From contig NZ_JAKJPO010000010.1 of NCBI RefSeq assembly GCF_021725675.1, positions 1-64,000 on the forward strand: a DNA stretch of 64,000 nucleotides, in the 5' to 3' direction. Positions 23,827 through 34,153 of this stretch are shown piece after piece (position 1 is the stretch's first letter; the number at the start of each line of letters is the position of its first letter). This DNA comes from Marilutibacter chinensis. GTDB taxonomy: Bacteria > Pseudomonadota > Gammaproteobacteria > Xanthomonadales > Xanthomonadaceae. The translations under genes were made by a program, and so were the position numbers. The notes beneath the pieces were generated by a model. It saw only the letters and a program-made list of their open reading frames with translations, was not told where the DNA came from and searched no databases.

Positions 23827-24291
23827 CTACGACTTCGGCCCGCGCGGCTTCAGCGACTGCACCTTGAGGAAGGTGTGGTCGCCGATCTGCGCGACCTGGT
23901 AGGCGTTGCGCCAGCTCGGGCTGGCGATCTTGTGGGCGAGGAAGTGGCTCGCGCCGGGCACGACTTCCTTGCGCTCGCCGGCCGGCAGCGCCCAGTTGCG
24001 TTCGGCCTCCAGCGCCACCGTCACGGCCTCGCCCCAGGCATCGACATTGCTCAGGCGCGTGTTCGGCGAAACGATCGTCGGCGCGAACTGCTTGCGGGCG
24101 GTGACCACCTCGCAGACGCTGTCGCCCCACAGGCCGCTGTCGCGGCGGCGCAGGGCGACCTCGGCGACGGCCTGCTGGCCGCGGACGGACTGGTCGCGGG
24201 CTTCCAGGTACAACGTGGCGCTCAGGCAGAGCGAGTCGGCGGCGTTTGGCGGCAGTACCGATGCCAGCCAGAGGATCCATGCCAGTTTCAT
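23827..24291 (-). CDS. Exported SleB-like cell wall hydrolase
   Basis: The 154-residue product has a signal peptide (MKLAWILWLASVLPPNA) and a domain resembling Hydrolase_2/SleB. It shows LYLEARDQSVRGQQAVAEV with the catalytic Glu, the disulfide-type cysteines (SLCLSAT, DSVCEVV) and ASHFLAHKIASPSW. Such proteins cleave glycan strands of peptidoglycan. The ATG at 24291 has GGAG eight bases upstream. The protein is short for the family, containing little beyond the catalytic core. Confidence 0.82.
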   Translation of the reverse strand: MKLAWILWLASVLPPNAADSLCLSATLYLEARDQSVRGQQAVAEVALRRRDSGLWGDSVCEVVTARKQFAPTIVSPNTRLSNVDAWGEAVTVALEAERNWALPAGERKEVVPGASHFLAHKIASPSWRNAYQVAQIGDHTFLKVQSLKPRGPKS

Positions 24292-24611
24292 GTGAACTCC
24301 AACTTCGTTGCGTCGACCGCACTCCGGCATCCACCCCTCGCGGGGCGCTGACAGCGGGTACTGACCGACATGGCGTTGTTTCCGAGCTCGGCGATACGGA
24401 CGGCCGGGCAGGGTGCGGAAATCGCATTACTAAGGGCGGCGGCTCTGTGGCGCGCTTTGCCCCCGATCATCGGGCCGCAGAACGCGGGGCCGATGTGGGT
24501 GGCCGCAAGAGGGGCGGCTGCAAAAGTTGGCGCAAGGTAGCGGCGCCTTGATAAACGTTGCGTGAACGCGGGGGGCTTGACGGGGACGCCGGAGTGGGGC
24601 GGGAATTCGTG

Positions 24612-24644
24612 TTTGACCCGTATATGTGTATGTTTTTTAAAGTA
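24612..24644 (+). promoter_or_regulatory. Promoter-like AT-rich element without a gene
   Basis: TTGACC, a five-of-six match to the -35 consensus, starts near 24613. It is followed at about 17-18 bases by TTTTAA/TTTAAA within a run of T and A (ATGTTTTTTAAAGTATTTTA) that is very unlike the GC-rich surroundings. No gene lies downstream on this strand up to fadH, which is antisense. It may drive a small RNA or be a remnant. Confidence 0.35.
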
Positions 24645-24733
24645 TTTTATGTGACAGGTGAACGCGTGGGGCTGCTGACTGGGCGTTCAGGGCGCGAATC
24701 TGGAAGCGCAAGGGAGTTGGCTGTCGAAGCCTT

Positions 24734-24872
24734 CGCAGGAGCGTCGGCGTCGTGAGCGAGGGGGAGCGTCTCGAATCCGGGGGTGCGGCAACAACGCTCC
24801 CGCAGGAGCGGCGCAAGCCGCGATGAAGCTGTCCCATGAACACCTCTCGCGGCGCTCACGCCGCGCTTACGG
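24734..24872. repeat. Decayed REP-like palindromes
   Basis: A left arm at 24801-24824 (GCAGGAGCGGCGCAAGCCGC) and an inverted right arm at about 24847-24871 match, with substitutions, the perfect inverted pair at 41841-41910. A further partial copy (GCAGGAGCGTCGGC) lies at about 24735. The GTAG head is GCAG here and the arms have drifted, so this is an old, decayed copy. Confidence 0.6.
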
Positions 24873-24969
24873 TGTGGATAGGGCTCGCCCCATGAGTCAG
24901 GCTGCGAACGGGGTATGAGGGCGCAACGGTGGGGCCATGGTTTGCGCAGCAAACTTTGGTGCGTCCCGT

Positions 24970-24995
24970 GCGCAGCCGGGAATCGCAGGCTGCGC
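24970..24995 (-). terminator. Hairpin at the fadH 3' end
   Basis: Arms of 8 bp (GCGCAGCC at 24970-24977 and GGCTGCGC at 24988-24995) lie directly beyond the fadH stop codon. There is no T-run on the minus strand, so termination is only possible. Confidence 0.4.
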
Positions 24996-27359
<2,364 letters not shown>

Positions 27360-27887
27360 CTACGCTTCGATGAGTCCGCGCTCGACGAAGACTTCCCGAG
27401 CTGCGGAAGCTCCGTTCAACGCGGCCGGGAAGCCCGCATAGACCGCCATCTGGATGATGACCTCGACGATCTCCTGTGATGTGCACCCCACGTTCAGCGC
27501 ACCGTGGATGTGCACCTTCAGCTGCGGCGCTGCATTGCCCAGGGCGGTCAGTGCGGCGACGGTGGCGATCTCCCGCGACTTCAGGTCCAGTCCGGGGCGG
27601 CTGTAGACATCCCCGAATGGAAACTCGATGGTGTAACGGCCAAGGTCCGGCGCGATGTCCTTCAGGGACTCGATGACCCGTTCGCCCGCCTCGCCATCGA
27701 TTTCCCGGAGCTTTTCCCAGCCGCGCTCGAAGCGCTCGTCGTTGTCGATACCCATGTCTGTCTCCCGATGGATTGAAGTACGGCCGGCGGGCGCGTATTG
27801 ACCGCAGGCTGCTGCGCCGAGCAGCCCGGCGGTGCGCAGGAAGCGCCTCCTGTTGCGGGAGTGAGGGGGTGTGCCTGGGACTTTCAC
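27360..27887 (-). CDS. Carboxymuconolactone decarboxylase-family protein, possible Tat signal
   Basis: The core (residues 45-175) matches the gamma-carboxymuconolactone decarboxylase family: [34 protein letters not shown], then [26 protein letters not shown]. Two starts are credible. GTG at 27887, with AGGAG and AAGG upstream, adds 44 residues that contain [11 protein letters not shown] at 11-21 followed by a hydrophobic stretch ending at Cys28, a twin-arginine signal. ATG at 27755 has a good GGGAG eight bases upstream and gives the usual cytoplasmic protein of 131 residues. It is the last gene of a minus-strand run after a MerR regulator and a dehydrogenase. The true reaction is unknown; many members are peroxidase-like or decarboxylases. 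Confidence 0.8.
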   Translation of the reverse strand: MKVPGTPPHSRNRRRFLRTAGLLGAAACGQYAPAGRTSIHRETDMGIDNDERFERGWEKLREIDGEAGERVIESLKDIAPDLGRYTIEFPFGDVYSRPGLDLKSREIATVAALTALGNAAPQLKVHIHGALNVGCTSQEIVEVIIQMAVYAGFPAALNGASAAREVFVERGLIEA

Positions 27888-27941
27888 GGGACCTTGCTCC
27901 TGCCGATATGTTCGACGGGAGCTTGCGGGTTGGAGTCGACT

Positions 27942-28316
27942 CTAAGTCAAGTGCGTTTCATGCCCGTCCATCGCCGCCCGATAGAGCGCGATCTTCTCGC
28001 GGAGTCTGTCCAGGTGGCGGTACTGTTCGGCGACGCTTTGCTCCAGCGCAGCGGCATGGCGTTCGAGCAGGTCGTGCCGTTCCTTCAGGGTCGATGCTCC
28101 TTCGCCCCTGAGGTCGGCGTAGAGGTGGATCTGCTCCAGTGGCATCCCGGTGTCCTTCAGCCTCTGCACGAAGCCGATCCACGCGATGTCTTTCTCGGAG
28201 AAATCGCGGTGACCATTGGCAAGGCGGTGGACATCGCGCAACAGTCCGATCTTTTCGTAGTAGCGGACGGTGTGCGGACTGATGCCCACCCGGCTGGAAA
28301 ACTCCTTGACGTTCAC
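27942..28316 (-). CDS. MerR-family transcriptional regulator
   Basis: The 124-residue product has the MerR winged-helix DNA-binding domain (EFSSRVGISPHTVRYYEKIGLL at residues 5-26, then the wing NGHRDFSEKDIAWIGFVQRLK) and a coiled-coil dimerisation helix (residues about 75-115). No cysteine is present in the effector region, so metal sensing of the CueR/MerR type is unlikely. It resembles small-molecule or redox-linked members next to dehydrogenases. The start is GTG at 28316, with AGGAG ten bases upstream; the ATG at 28321 is out of frame. It lies between a dehydrogenase and the carboxymuconolactone decarboxylase-type gene. Confidence 0.9.
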   Translation of the reverse strand: MNVKEFSSRVGISPHTVRYYEKIGLLRDVHRLANGHRDFSEKDIAWIGFVQRLKDTGMPLEQIHLYADLRGEGASTLKERHDLLERHAAALEQSVAEQYRHLDRLREKIALYRAAMDGHETHLT

Positions 28317-28397
28317 CGCATGTTCTCCTGCCGCCGTGCCCAGGTGCGGAATGTAGCAGCGCTGTCGCCCTTGTGCCCCTGGCCCTGCGAAAACGGC

Positions 28398-29417
28398 TTA
28401 CCAGCCGCTCAGTACCAGCTTGCCGGTCGTCGCGCCCGACTCGAGCCGGCGATGCGCCTCGCGCAGGTTGGCGGCGTCGATCGGCTTCAGCGCATCGCGT
28501 TGGATGCTTTTCAGTTCGCCCGCATCGACCAGGGCGGCGATCCGATCGAGGATCCGGCCCTGTTCGTCGATGTCGGGCGTCTTCAGCACCGGGCGCGCGA
28601 ACATCATCTCCCAGTGGATGCCGATGCACTTCATCTTGTAAGGATCGCCGATATGCAGCGGTGCGCTCGGCTCCACGATCAGCCCGACATGGCCCTGCGG
28701 CGCGAGCAGTCCGCCGAGCACGTCCCAGTACGCGACGGTGTCGGCGAGGTTGATCGCCGCGTCGACCGTGTCGAAACCCAGCGTCTTCAGCTGCGGCGCC
28801 AGCGGTTCGCGATGATTGACGACATGGTGCGCGCCCATCGCCCTGCACCACTGGGCGGAGTCTTCGCGCGACGCGGTCGCGATCACGGTGAAGCCGGCGC
28901 GGCGCGCGAGCTGGATCGCGATCGAGCCGACTCCGCCAGCGCCGGCGATCACCAGCAGCGACTTGCCGGCGCCACCGTTCCCGCTGTCGTAGGGCATGCG
29001 CTGGAACAGCAGCTCCCAGGCGGTTATCGCAACCAGCGGCAGCGCCGCGGCCTGGCCGTCGTCGAGCGTGCGCGGCGCGTGGCCGGTCACCCGCGAATCG
29101 ACCAGTTGCAGCTCGGCATTGCTGCCCGGGCGGCTGAAGTCGCCGGCGTAGTAGACGCGGTCGCCGGGCTTGAAGCGCGAGACCGCGTCGCCGACCGCCT
29201 CGACGATGCCGCAGGCGTCGTAGCCGAGGATGCGCGGTGTCTCCTCGACCTTGTCCTTCGGTGAACGGACCTTGGTATCGACCGGATTGACCGACACCGC
29301 CGACACCCGGACCAGGATGTCGTGGCCGGCCGGCGCCGGCGGCTCGGGCAGGTCGAAGTCCTGCAGCGAGGCGGGGTCGTCGATGGGAAGATAGCGGGTG
29401 AGGGCGACGGCTTTCAT
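28398..29417 (-). CDS. Zinc-type alcohol dehydrogenase / quinone oxidoreductase-like protein
   Basis: Medium-chain dehydrogenase/reductase of 339 residues. The N-terminal GroES-like domain has SAVSVNPVDTKVR and ILGYDACGIVEAVG, and the Rossmann domain has GAGGVGSIAIQLARRAG. The catalytic zinc ligands of true alcohol dehydrogenases are not present, so it is a quinone-oxidoreductase/zeta-crystallin-like NADPH enzyme. The ATG at 29417 has GGAC about ten bases upstream; an ATG at 29426 is too close to that site. It lies 64 bases after the aldo/keto reductase gene on the same strand. Confidence 0.88.
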   Translation of the reverse strand: MKAVALTRYLPIDDPASLQDFDLPEPPAPAGHDILVRVSAVSVNPVDTKVRSPKDKVEETPRILGYDACGIVEAVGDAVSRFKPGDRVYYAGDFSRPGSNAELQLVDSRVTGHAPRTLDDGQAAALPLVAITAWELLFQRMPYDSGNGGAGKSLLVIAGAGGVGSIAIQLARRAGFTVIATASREDSAQWCRAMGAHHVVNHREPLAPQLKTLGFDTVDAAINLADTVAYWDVLGGLLAPQGHVGLIVEPSAPLHIGDPYKMKCIGIHWEMMFARPVLKTPDIDEQGRILDRIAALVDAGELKSIQRDALKPIDAANLREAHRRLESGATTGKLVLSGW

Positions 29418-29481
29418 CGGAAGCATGTCCTTGGATGGCGGGGGCGCCGGAATGCCGGCGCGGCAAGGGAGTTGAGGTGCG

Positions 29482-30507
29482 TCAGACCGGCGCCGGATTG
29501 CGCTCGGCGAAGCCGCGCTGGTGCCAGTACGGGTACGGCAGGGTCACCGCACTGGCGGCGTCCAGGCGGGCGACCTGCTCCGGGCTCAGGTTCCAGCCGA
29601 CCGCGCCGAGGTTCTGTTTCAGCTGCTCCTCGTTGCGCGCGCCGATCACCACCGTCGACACGGTCGGCCGCTGCAGCAGCCAGTTCAGCGCGACCTGCGG
29701 CACGCTCCTGCCGGTTTCGGCGGCGATCTCGTCGAGCGCATCGACGACCCGGTACAGGTACTCCTCATCGACCGGTGGACCGTAATCGGCACTGCCCGGC
29801 AGCCGGCTGACCTCCGGTCGCGGCTGGCCGCGGCGGATTCTGCCGGTCAGGCGGCCCCAGCCCAGCGGGCTCCACACCACCGCGCCGACGCCCTGGTCCA
29901 GGCCCAGCGGCATCAGCTCCCATTCGTAGTCGCGGCCGATCAGCGAATAGTAGGTCTGGTTGGCGACGTAGCGGCTCCAGCCATGGCGTTCGGCCGCGGC
30001 GAGCGACTTCATCAGGTGCCAGCCGGAGAAGTTGGACACGCCCAGGTAGCGGATCTTGCCGGCGCGGACCAGGTCGTCGAGCGTGGACAGCGTCTCTTCG
30101 ACCGGCGTCATCGCGTCGAAGCCGTGCAACTGGAACAGGTCGACGTAGTCGGTGCCCAGTCGCTTCAACGCCGCGTCGACGGCGTTGATCAGGTGGAAGC
30201 GCGAGGAACCGGCGCTGTTCGGGCCGTCGTCGAAGCGGAAGGTGGCCTTGGTCGACACCAGCGCCTGGTCGCGGCGGCCCTTGATCGCCTCGCCGAGGAT
30301 GCGCTCGGCCTCGCCGCCGGAATAGACGTCGGCGCTGTCGAACATGTTCAGGCCGGCGTCCAGGCAGATGTCGACCAGGCGGCGCGCCTGTTTCGCGTCG
30401 GTGTCGCCCCACGCGGCGAACAGCTCGCCCTTGCCGCCGAAGGTACCTGTGCCGAAGCTCAGTGCCGGGACCTTGAAGCCCGAGCGGCCGAGAAAACGGT
30501 ATTCCAT
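29482..30507 (-). CDS. Aldo/keto reductase
   Basis: NADPH-dependent carbonyl reductase of 341 residues with the AKR barrel. The tetrad is visible: Asp in NMFDSADVYS, Tyr in the same motif, Lys in VSTKATF and His in FQLHGFD. The cofactor-binding end has VVIGARNEEQLKQN. The sequence type is the YajO/Gre3-like (AKR11-14) group of small-aldehyde reductases. The ATG at 30507 has GAGG upstream. It is the middle gene of the minus-strand run headed by the MFS transporter. Confidence 0.92.
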   Translation of the reverse strand: MEYRFLGRSGFKVPALSFGTGTFGGKGELFAAWGDTDAKQARRLVDICLDAGLNMFDSADVYSGGEAERILGEAIKGRRDQALVSTKATFRFDDGPNSAGSSRFHLINAVDAALKRLGTDYVDLFQLHGFDAMTPVEETLSTLDDLVRAGKIRYLGVSNFSGWHLMKSLAAAERHGWSRYVANQTYYSLIGRDYEWELMPLGLDQGVGAVVWSPLGWGRLTGRIRRGQPRPEVSRLPGSADYGPPVDEEYLYRVVDALDEIAAETGRSVPQVALNWLLQRPTVSTVVIGARNEEQLKQNLGAVGWNLSPEQVARLDAASAVTLPYPYWHQRGFAERNPAPV

Positions 30508-30554
30508 CGAATGATCCTCGTTGAGAGTGTCGGGGGTATGCGCGCGCGGGCCTG

Positions 30555-31823
30555 TCAATCGCCGAGCAGGGCGCCAATGTCGATCGCTTCGGCCATCGCG
30601 CGGTAGCCGGCATCGCCCGGGTGCAGGTGATCGCCGGAGTCGTAGGCGGGCCGCATCCGTGTCGGCCGCGACGGGTCGCGCAGGATCGCGTCGAAGTCGA
30701 TCACCGCATCGAATTCGCCGCCGTCGCGGATCCAGGCGTTGACCTGCTGGCGGATGCGCTCCTTGTCGCTGTCGTAATAGCCGCGCATCGGTGTCGCATC
30801 CAGGGCGCCCTCGAACGGCGTCAGGGTCGCACCGACGATGCGCACGCCGCGTGCACGGGCGCGGGCGATCAACTGGCGGTAGCCGGCGATCAGCGCCTCT
30901 GCCGTGACCGGGGCGTCGTCGACCGCGAGCGGTGTGCCGTGCCAGGCGATGTCGTTGATTCCCATCAGCACGACCACGCTGTCGACGCCGGGCTGGGCGA
31001 GCACGTCGTGGTCGAAGCGGGCCAGCGCGTTCCCGCCCATCCGGTCGCCGAGCACGCGGGCGCCGGAGATGCCGGCGTTGAGCACGGCGATGCCGCGATC
31101 GGCGAGGCGGCCGGCCAGCACGTCGGGCCAGCGCGTGTCGGCATCGATGCTGGCCATGTTGCCGTCGGTGATCGAGTCGCCGAACGCGACCACGGTCCGG
31201 GTTTCCGCAGGGGTCTCGACCAGGATCGCGGACAGGAACACCCGGGTGGTCAACGTCGTGTCGGTTTTCATCGCCGCCGCACCGGTCTGGTCACCGGCAC
31301 CGACGTGGGCGGTCTGGCGCGCGTCCCAGTGGAAGGTCGACGGCGGCGTCGGTTCCGGCAGGTACAGGCTGACCGAGACCCGCGACAGCGCGGCGACGTC
31401 GAGCTCGACCGGATCGCTGAGCATCGGCGCGCCGGGCGGAATGACGACCTCCTCCGCACCGCCGAACGTCAACGTGCGATCGCTGCCGGCGACGACGGTG
31501 CCGCCGGTACCGGCCAGCGCCACGTGCGCGGCGCCGATCCGCAGCGGGCGATCGCCATAGCGGTTGGACAGCAGCACGCGGACGCGCTCGCCGCCGATGC
31601 TGACCCGCGCGACCTGGCGCACGGTCTGGTCCCAGAACTGGAACGGGAGGTTCGTCGGCAGCGCGAACTCGCCGTCCCAGCGTGGCTGCGGGCTGGCGGT
31701 CCAGGTCGCGGTCCAGGTCGGCGCGACCGGTTCGGCCGCCTGCAGCGGCAGGGCGATCGCGAGCAGCAGGGCGGCGAGCGGTGCGGCGAACCGCCTGCGC
31801 CAGGAGGAAGAGGGCGTGGACAT
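30555..31823 (-). CDS. Exported SGNH/GDSL hydrolase
   Basis: The 422-residue product has a signal peptide (residues about 1-30, ending LPLQAA) and a beta-rich N-terminal region with WTASPQPRW. The SGNH esterase domain follows: GDSITDG with nucleophile Ser217, NAGISGARVL with block-II Gly, GINDIAW with block-III Asn, and DHLHPGDAGY with the Asp-His pair. It is a secreted esterase; family relatives act on acylated sugars or lipids. The ATG at 31823 fits the signal peptide; the frame is open to 31889. Confidence 0.9.
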   Translation of the reverse strand: MSTPSSSWRRRFAAPLAALLLAIALPLQAAEPVAPTWTATWTASPQPRWDGEFALPTNLPFQFWDQTVRQVARVSIGGERVRVLLSNRYGDRPLRIGAAHVALAGTGGTVVAGSDRTLTFGGAEEVVIPPGAPMLSDPVELDVAALSRVSVSLYLPEPTPPSTFHWDARQTAHVGAGDQTGAAAMKTDTTLTTRVFLSAILVETPAETRTVVAFGDSITDGNMASIDADTRWPDVLAGRLADRGIAVLNAGISGARVLGDRMGGNALARFDHDVLAQPGVDSVVVLMGINDIAWHGTPLAVDDAPVTAEALIAGYRQLIARARARGVRIVGATLTPFEGALDATPMRGYYDSDKERIRQQVNAWIRDGGEFDAVIDFDAILRDPSRPTRMRPAYDSGDHLHPGDAGYRAMAEAIDIGALLGD

Positions 31824-31892
31824 GTCGAATCGATCTCCGTTCGAAGTGGGGTTTGAATTCAGAGAGAGGCGTGGACGCGGCGCGGGCACGTT

Positions 31893-33116
31893 TCAGGCCT
31901 GCTCCGGCATGCAGCCGGTCGGCAGCGCGGCGCGGTCGCGGCCCGCCTCCAGCCGCACGCTCCAGATCGCCATCGCCAGCCCGGCGAGGGTGACCAGCGC
32001 CGCGACCCAGGTCACCGCGGCCAGCCCTGGACCGTGCTCGATGACCATCCCGCCGAGCCAGGCGCCGGCGGCGTTGCCGAGGTTGAAAGCGGCGATGTTG
32101 AAACTCGACGCCAGGTTCTGCCCCGCGCCCTCGGCGAAGCGCAGCACCCGCAACTGCAACGGCGACACGGTCGCGAACGCGGCGATCCCGAGCAGGCCGG
32201 TGAAGGCGACCATCGCGACCGGCGAGCGCAGCGCGAAGCTCATCGCGCCGAGCACTACGGCGAGCAGCAGCAGACTGCCGAGCAGGGCGGGAGTGGGGCG
32301 ACGGTCGGTCCAGCGCCCGCCGAGCAGGTTGCCGACGACCATGCCGCCGCCGAACACCAGCAACACCGGCGAAACGGCGGCTTCCGACATGCCGGCCAAC
32401 CCCGTCAGCATCGGCTGGATGTAGGTGATCACGGTGAATACGCCGGCGAAGCCGAGCATCGTCATCGCCAGCCCGATCAGGACCTGCGGCCGTGCCATCG
32501 TCGCCAGCTCCTCGCGCAGCGGCACGGCGGCCGCCTCGCCGCGGCTGCGGGGCACCCACAGCGCGATCACCGCCAACGAAACCAGACCGATCGCGACCAT
32601 CGCCCAGAATGTCGAGCGCCAGCCCAGGTGCAGGCCCAGCCAGGCGCCCGCGGGCATCCCCAGCAGGGTCGCCAGAGTCAGGCCGGCGAACATGATCGAG
32701 ATCGCCGAGGCCCGGCGCTCGGCCGGCACCAGCCCCGTCGCGACCACCGCGCCGACGCCGAAGAAGGTGCCGTGGGTCAGCGACGTCAGCACCCGCGCGG
32801 CCATCAGGCTCGCGTAGTCGGGCGCCAGCGCGCAGGCGGCGTTGCCGACCGTGTAGATCACCATCAGCGCCAGCAGCACCGCCTTGCGCGGCATCCGCCG
32901 GGTCAGCAGGGTCAGCACCGGCGCGCCGACGAACACCCCCAGCGCGTAGCCGGACACCAGCAGTCCGGCGGCCGCGATAGATACCTGCAGGTCGGCGGCG
33001 ACCTGTAGCAGCAGGCCCATGATCACGAATTCGGCGCAGCCGATGCCGAACGAGCCCGCGGTCAGCGCGTACAGCGCGATCGGCAGGCGGGTGGTGGGGG
33101 TGGGAGAGACGGGCAT
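31893..33116 (-). CDS. MFS transporter, AraJ/PbuE type
   Basis: Twelve-helix major facilitator of 407 residues. It has the short N-terminus, GIGCAEFVIMGLL in TM1, the loop-2 motif LTRRMPRKAVLL and the motif SLTHGTFFGVGAVVA in TM4-5 typical of the AraJ/PbuE/YdhP exporters (sugars, purine bases or drugs). It starts divergently from the LysR gene across 95 bases and heads a run of six minus-strand genes. The substrate is unknown. Confidence 0.92.
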   Translation of the reverse strand: MPVSPTPTTRLPIALYALTAGSFGIGCAEFVIMGLLLQVAADLQVSIAAAGLLVSGYALGVFVGAPVLTLLTRRMPRKAVLLALMVIYTVGNAACALAPDYASLMAARVLTSLTHGTFFGVGAVVATGLVPAERRASAISIMFAGLTLATLLGMPAGAWLGLHLGWRSTFWAMVAIGLVSLAVIALWVPRSRGEAAAVPLREELATMARPQVLIGLAMTMLGFAGVFTVITYIQPMLTGLAGMSEAAVSPVLLVFGGGMVVGNLLGGRWTDRRPTPALLGSLLLLAVVLGAMSFALRSPVAMVAFTGLLGIAAFATVSPLQLRVLRFAEGAGQNLASSFNIAAFNLGNAAGAWLGGMVIEHGPGLAAVTWVAALVTLAGLAMAIWSVRLEAGRDRAALPTGCMPEQA

Positions 33117-33211
33117 CGCGGGCGGATCCTGAAAAGAGCCGCCAGCCTAGGCCGTTGAATATTCTTCAGAAATGGCCAAAATCCATAATTACTTTCAAGA
33201 TTCAATTGAAT
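33117..33211. promoter_or_regulatory. Divergent control region between MFS and LysR genes
   Basis: AT-rich compared with its surroundings. It contains TTGAATATTC at 33155-33164 (with the palindrome GAATATTC) and the 10-base palindrome TTCAATTGAA at 33201-33210, running into the LysR start codon. TTGAATAT is repeated at 33155 and 33206. LysR regulators usually bind such AT-rich dyads between divergent genes, so this is the likely operator for both. Confidence 0.5.
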
Positions 33212-34138
33212 ATGGACCGCGTCGACGACATCCAGCTGTTCCTGAGGGTGCTCGATCTGGGCTCGATCAGCGCGGCCGCGCGCAGCCTGGACCTGTCGGT
33301 TGCGGTCGCCAGCCAGCGGCTGAAACGGCTGGAAAGCGAGCTCGGCGTGCGCCTGCTCCATCGCACGACCCGCCGGCTGCATCCGACGCCCGAGGGCCTG
33401 GCGCTGGCCGAGCGCGGCCGCGCGCTGGTCGACGAGCTCGACTCCCTGACCAGCAACCTGCGCCAGGGTGGTACCGAGGTCGCCGGCATGTTGCGGGTCA
33501 CCGCGTCGGCCTCGTTCGGCCGCCAGTACCTTTCGCCGTTGCTGGCCGAGTTCATGGCCCTGCATCCGCGGGTGACCCTCAGCCTCAATCTGACCGACGA
33601 GGTCGTCGACCTGGTCAGCGCGGGCTTCGACCTGGCGATCCGGATCGGTCAGCTGGAGGACTCGCAACTGGTCGCCCGCCGGCTGGCCGACAACGTCCGC
33701 CTGCTGTGCGCGTCGCCGGAATACCTGCAACGACACGGGACGCCGCGCACGCCGGCCGAACTGGCCGGACACGACTGCCTGTTGCTGGTCGGCCGCCAGG
33801 GGCGCCAGGACGTCTGGCGGCTCGGCGATGCGGGCGGAGGCGAGATCACGGTGCGCGTGCGCGGTCGCTTCGAATCCAACTTCGGCGAGGCGCTGCGCGA
33901 TGCCGCGGTTGCCGGGCTCGGCATCGCCCTGCATTCGACCTGGCACGTGCACGAGGATCTGTGTGCCGGGCGCCTGGTCCGGGTGCTGCCGCAGTTCGGC
34001 AACGACGGCAGCGGCATCTATGCGGTGATGCCGCAGCGCCGTCTGGTGCCGCCGCGGGTGCGTGCCTTCGTCGACTTTCTGGTCGACCGTCTCGGCCGGG
34101 AACCGCCGTGGGAACGCGACGCTCCCTGTCTCGCCTAG
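33212..34138 (+). CDS. LysR-family transcriptional regulator
   Basis: The 308-residue product has an N-terminal winged helix-turn-helix (residues 1-60, SISAAARSLDLSVAVASQRLKRLE, then LHRTTRRLHPT) and a periplasmic-binding-like effector domain starting near residue 90. It is of the CrgA/DmlR-like group with the short YLQRHGTPRTPAEL motif. It is divergent from the MFS gene, which makes that run its probable target. It converges with a LigB-type dioxygenase gene, 15 bases apart. The ATG at 33212 is chosen; a GTG-type start at 33155 would add an atypical leader. Confidence 0.93.
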   Translation: MDRVDDIQLFLRVLDLGSISAAARSLDLSVAVASQRLKRLESELGVRLLHRTTRRLHPTPEGLALAERGRALVDELDSLTSNLRQGGTEVAGMLRVTASASFGRQYLSPLLAEFMALHPRVTLSLNLTDEVVDLVSAGFDLAIRIGQLEDSQLVARRLADNVRLLCASPEYLQRHGTPRTPAELAGHDCLLLVGRQGRQDVWRLGDAGGGEITVRVRGRFESNFGEALRDAAVAGLGIALHSTWHVHEDLCAGRLVRVLPQFGNDGSGIYAVMPQRRLVPPRVRAFVDFLVDRLGREPPWERDAPCLA

Positions 34139-34153
34139 AGCGCGGGCAGGCGC

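Larger units (their letters stand above)
24292..24995. other. 700-base intergenic region with AT-rich island and repeats
   Basis: No gene is supported. In order it holds the hydrolase upstream region, an AT-rich patch with a promoter-like element (24610-24655), degenerate REP-like palindromes (24734-24872), a hairpin at 24940-24954 followed by TTT, and a hairpin at 24970-24995 next to the fadH stop. A 65-codon frame at 24558-24755 has no binding site and no recognisable features. Confidence 0.6.

Noticed and set aside
24558-24755. 65-codon frame over the AT-rich island
   Set aside because: No binding site, odd composition and no signal or domain. The promoter-like sequence inside it argues for non-coding DNA.
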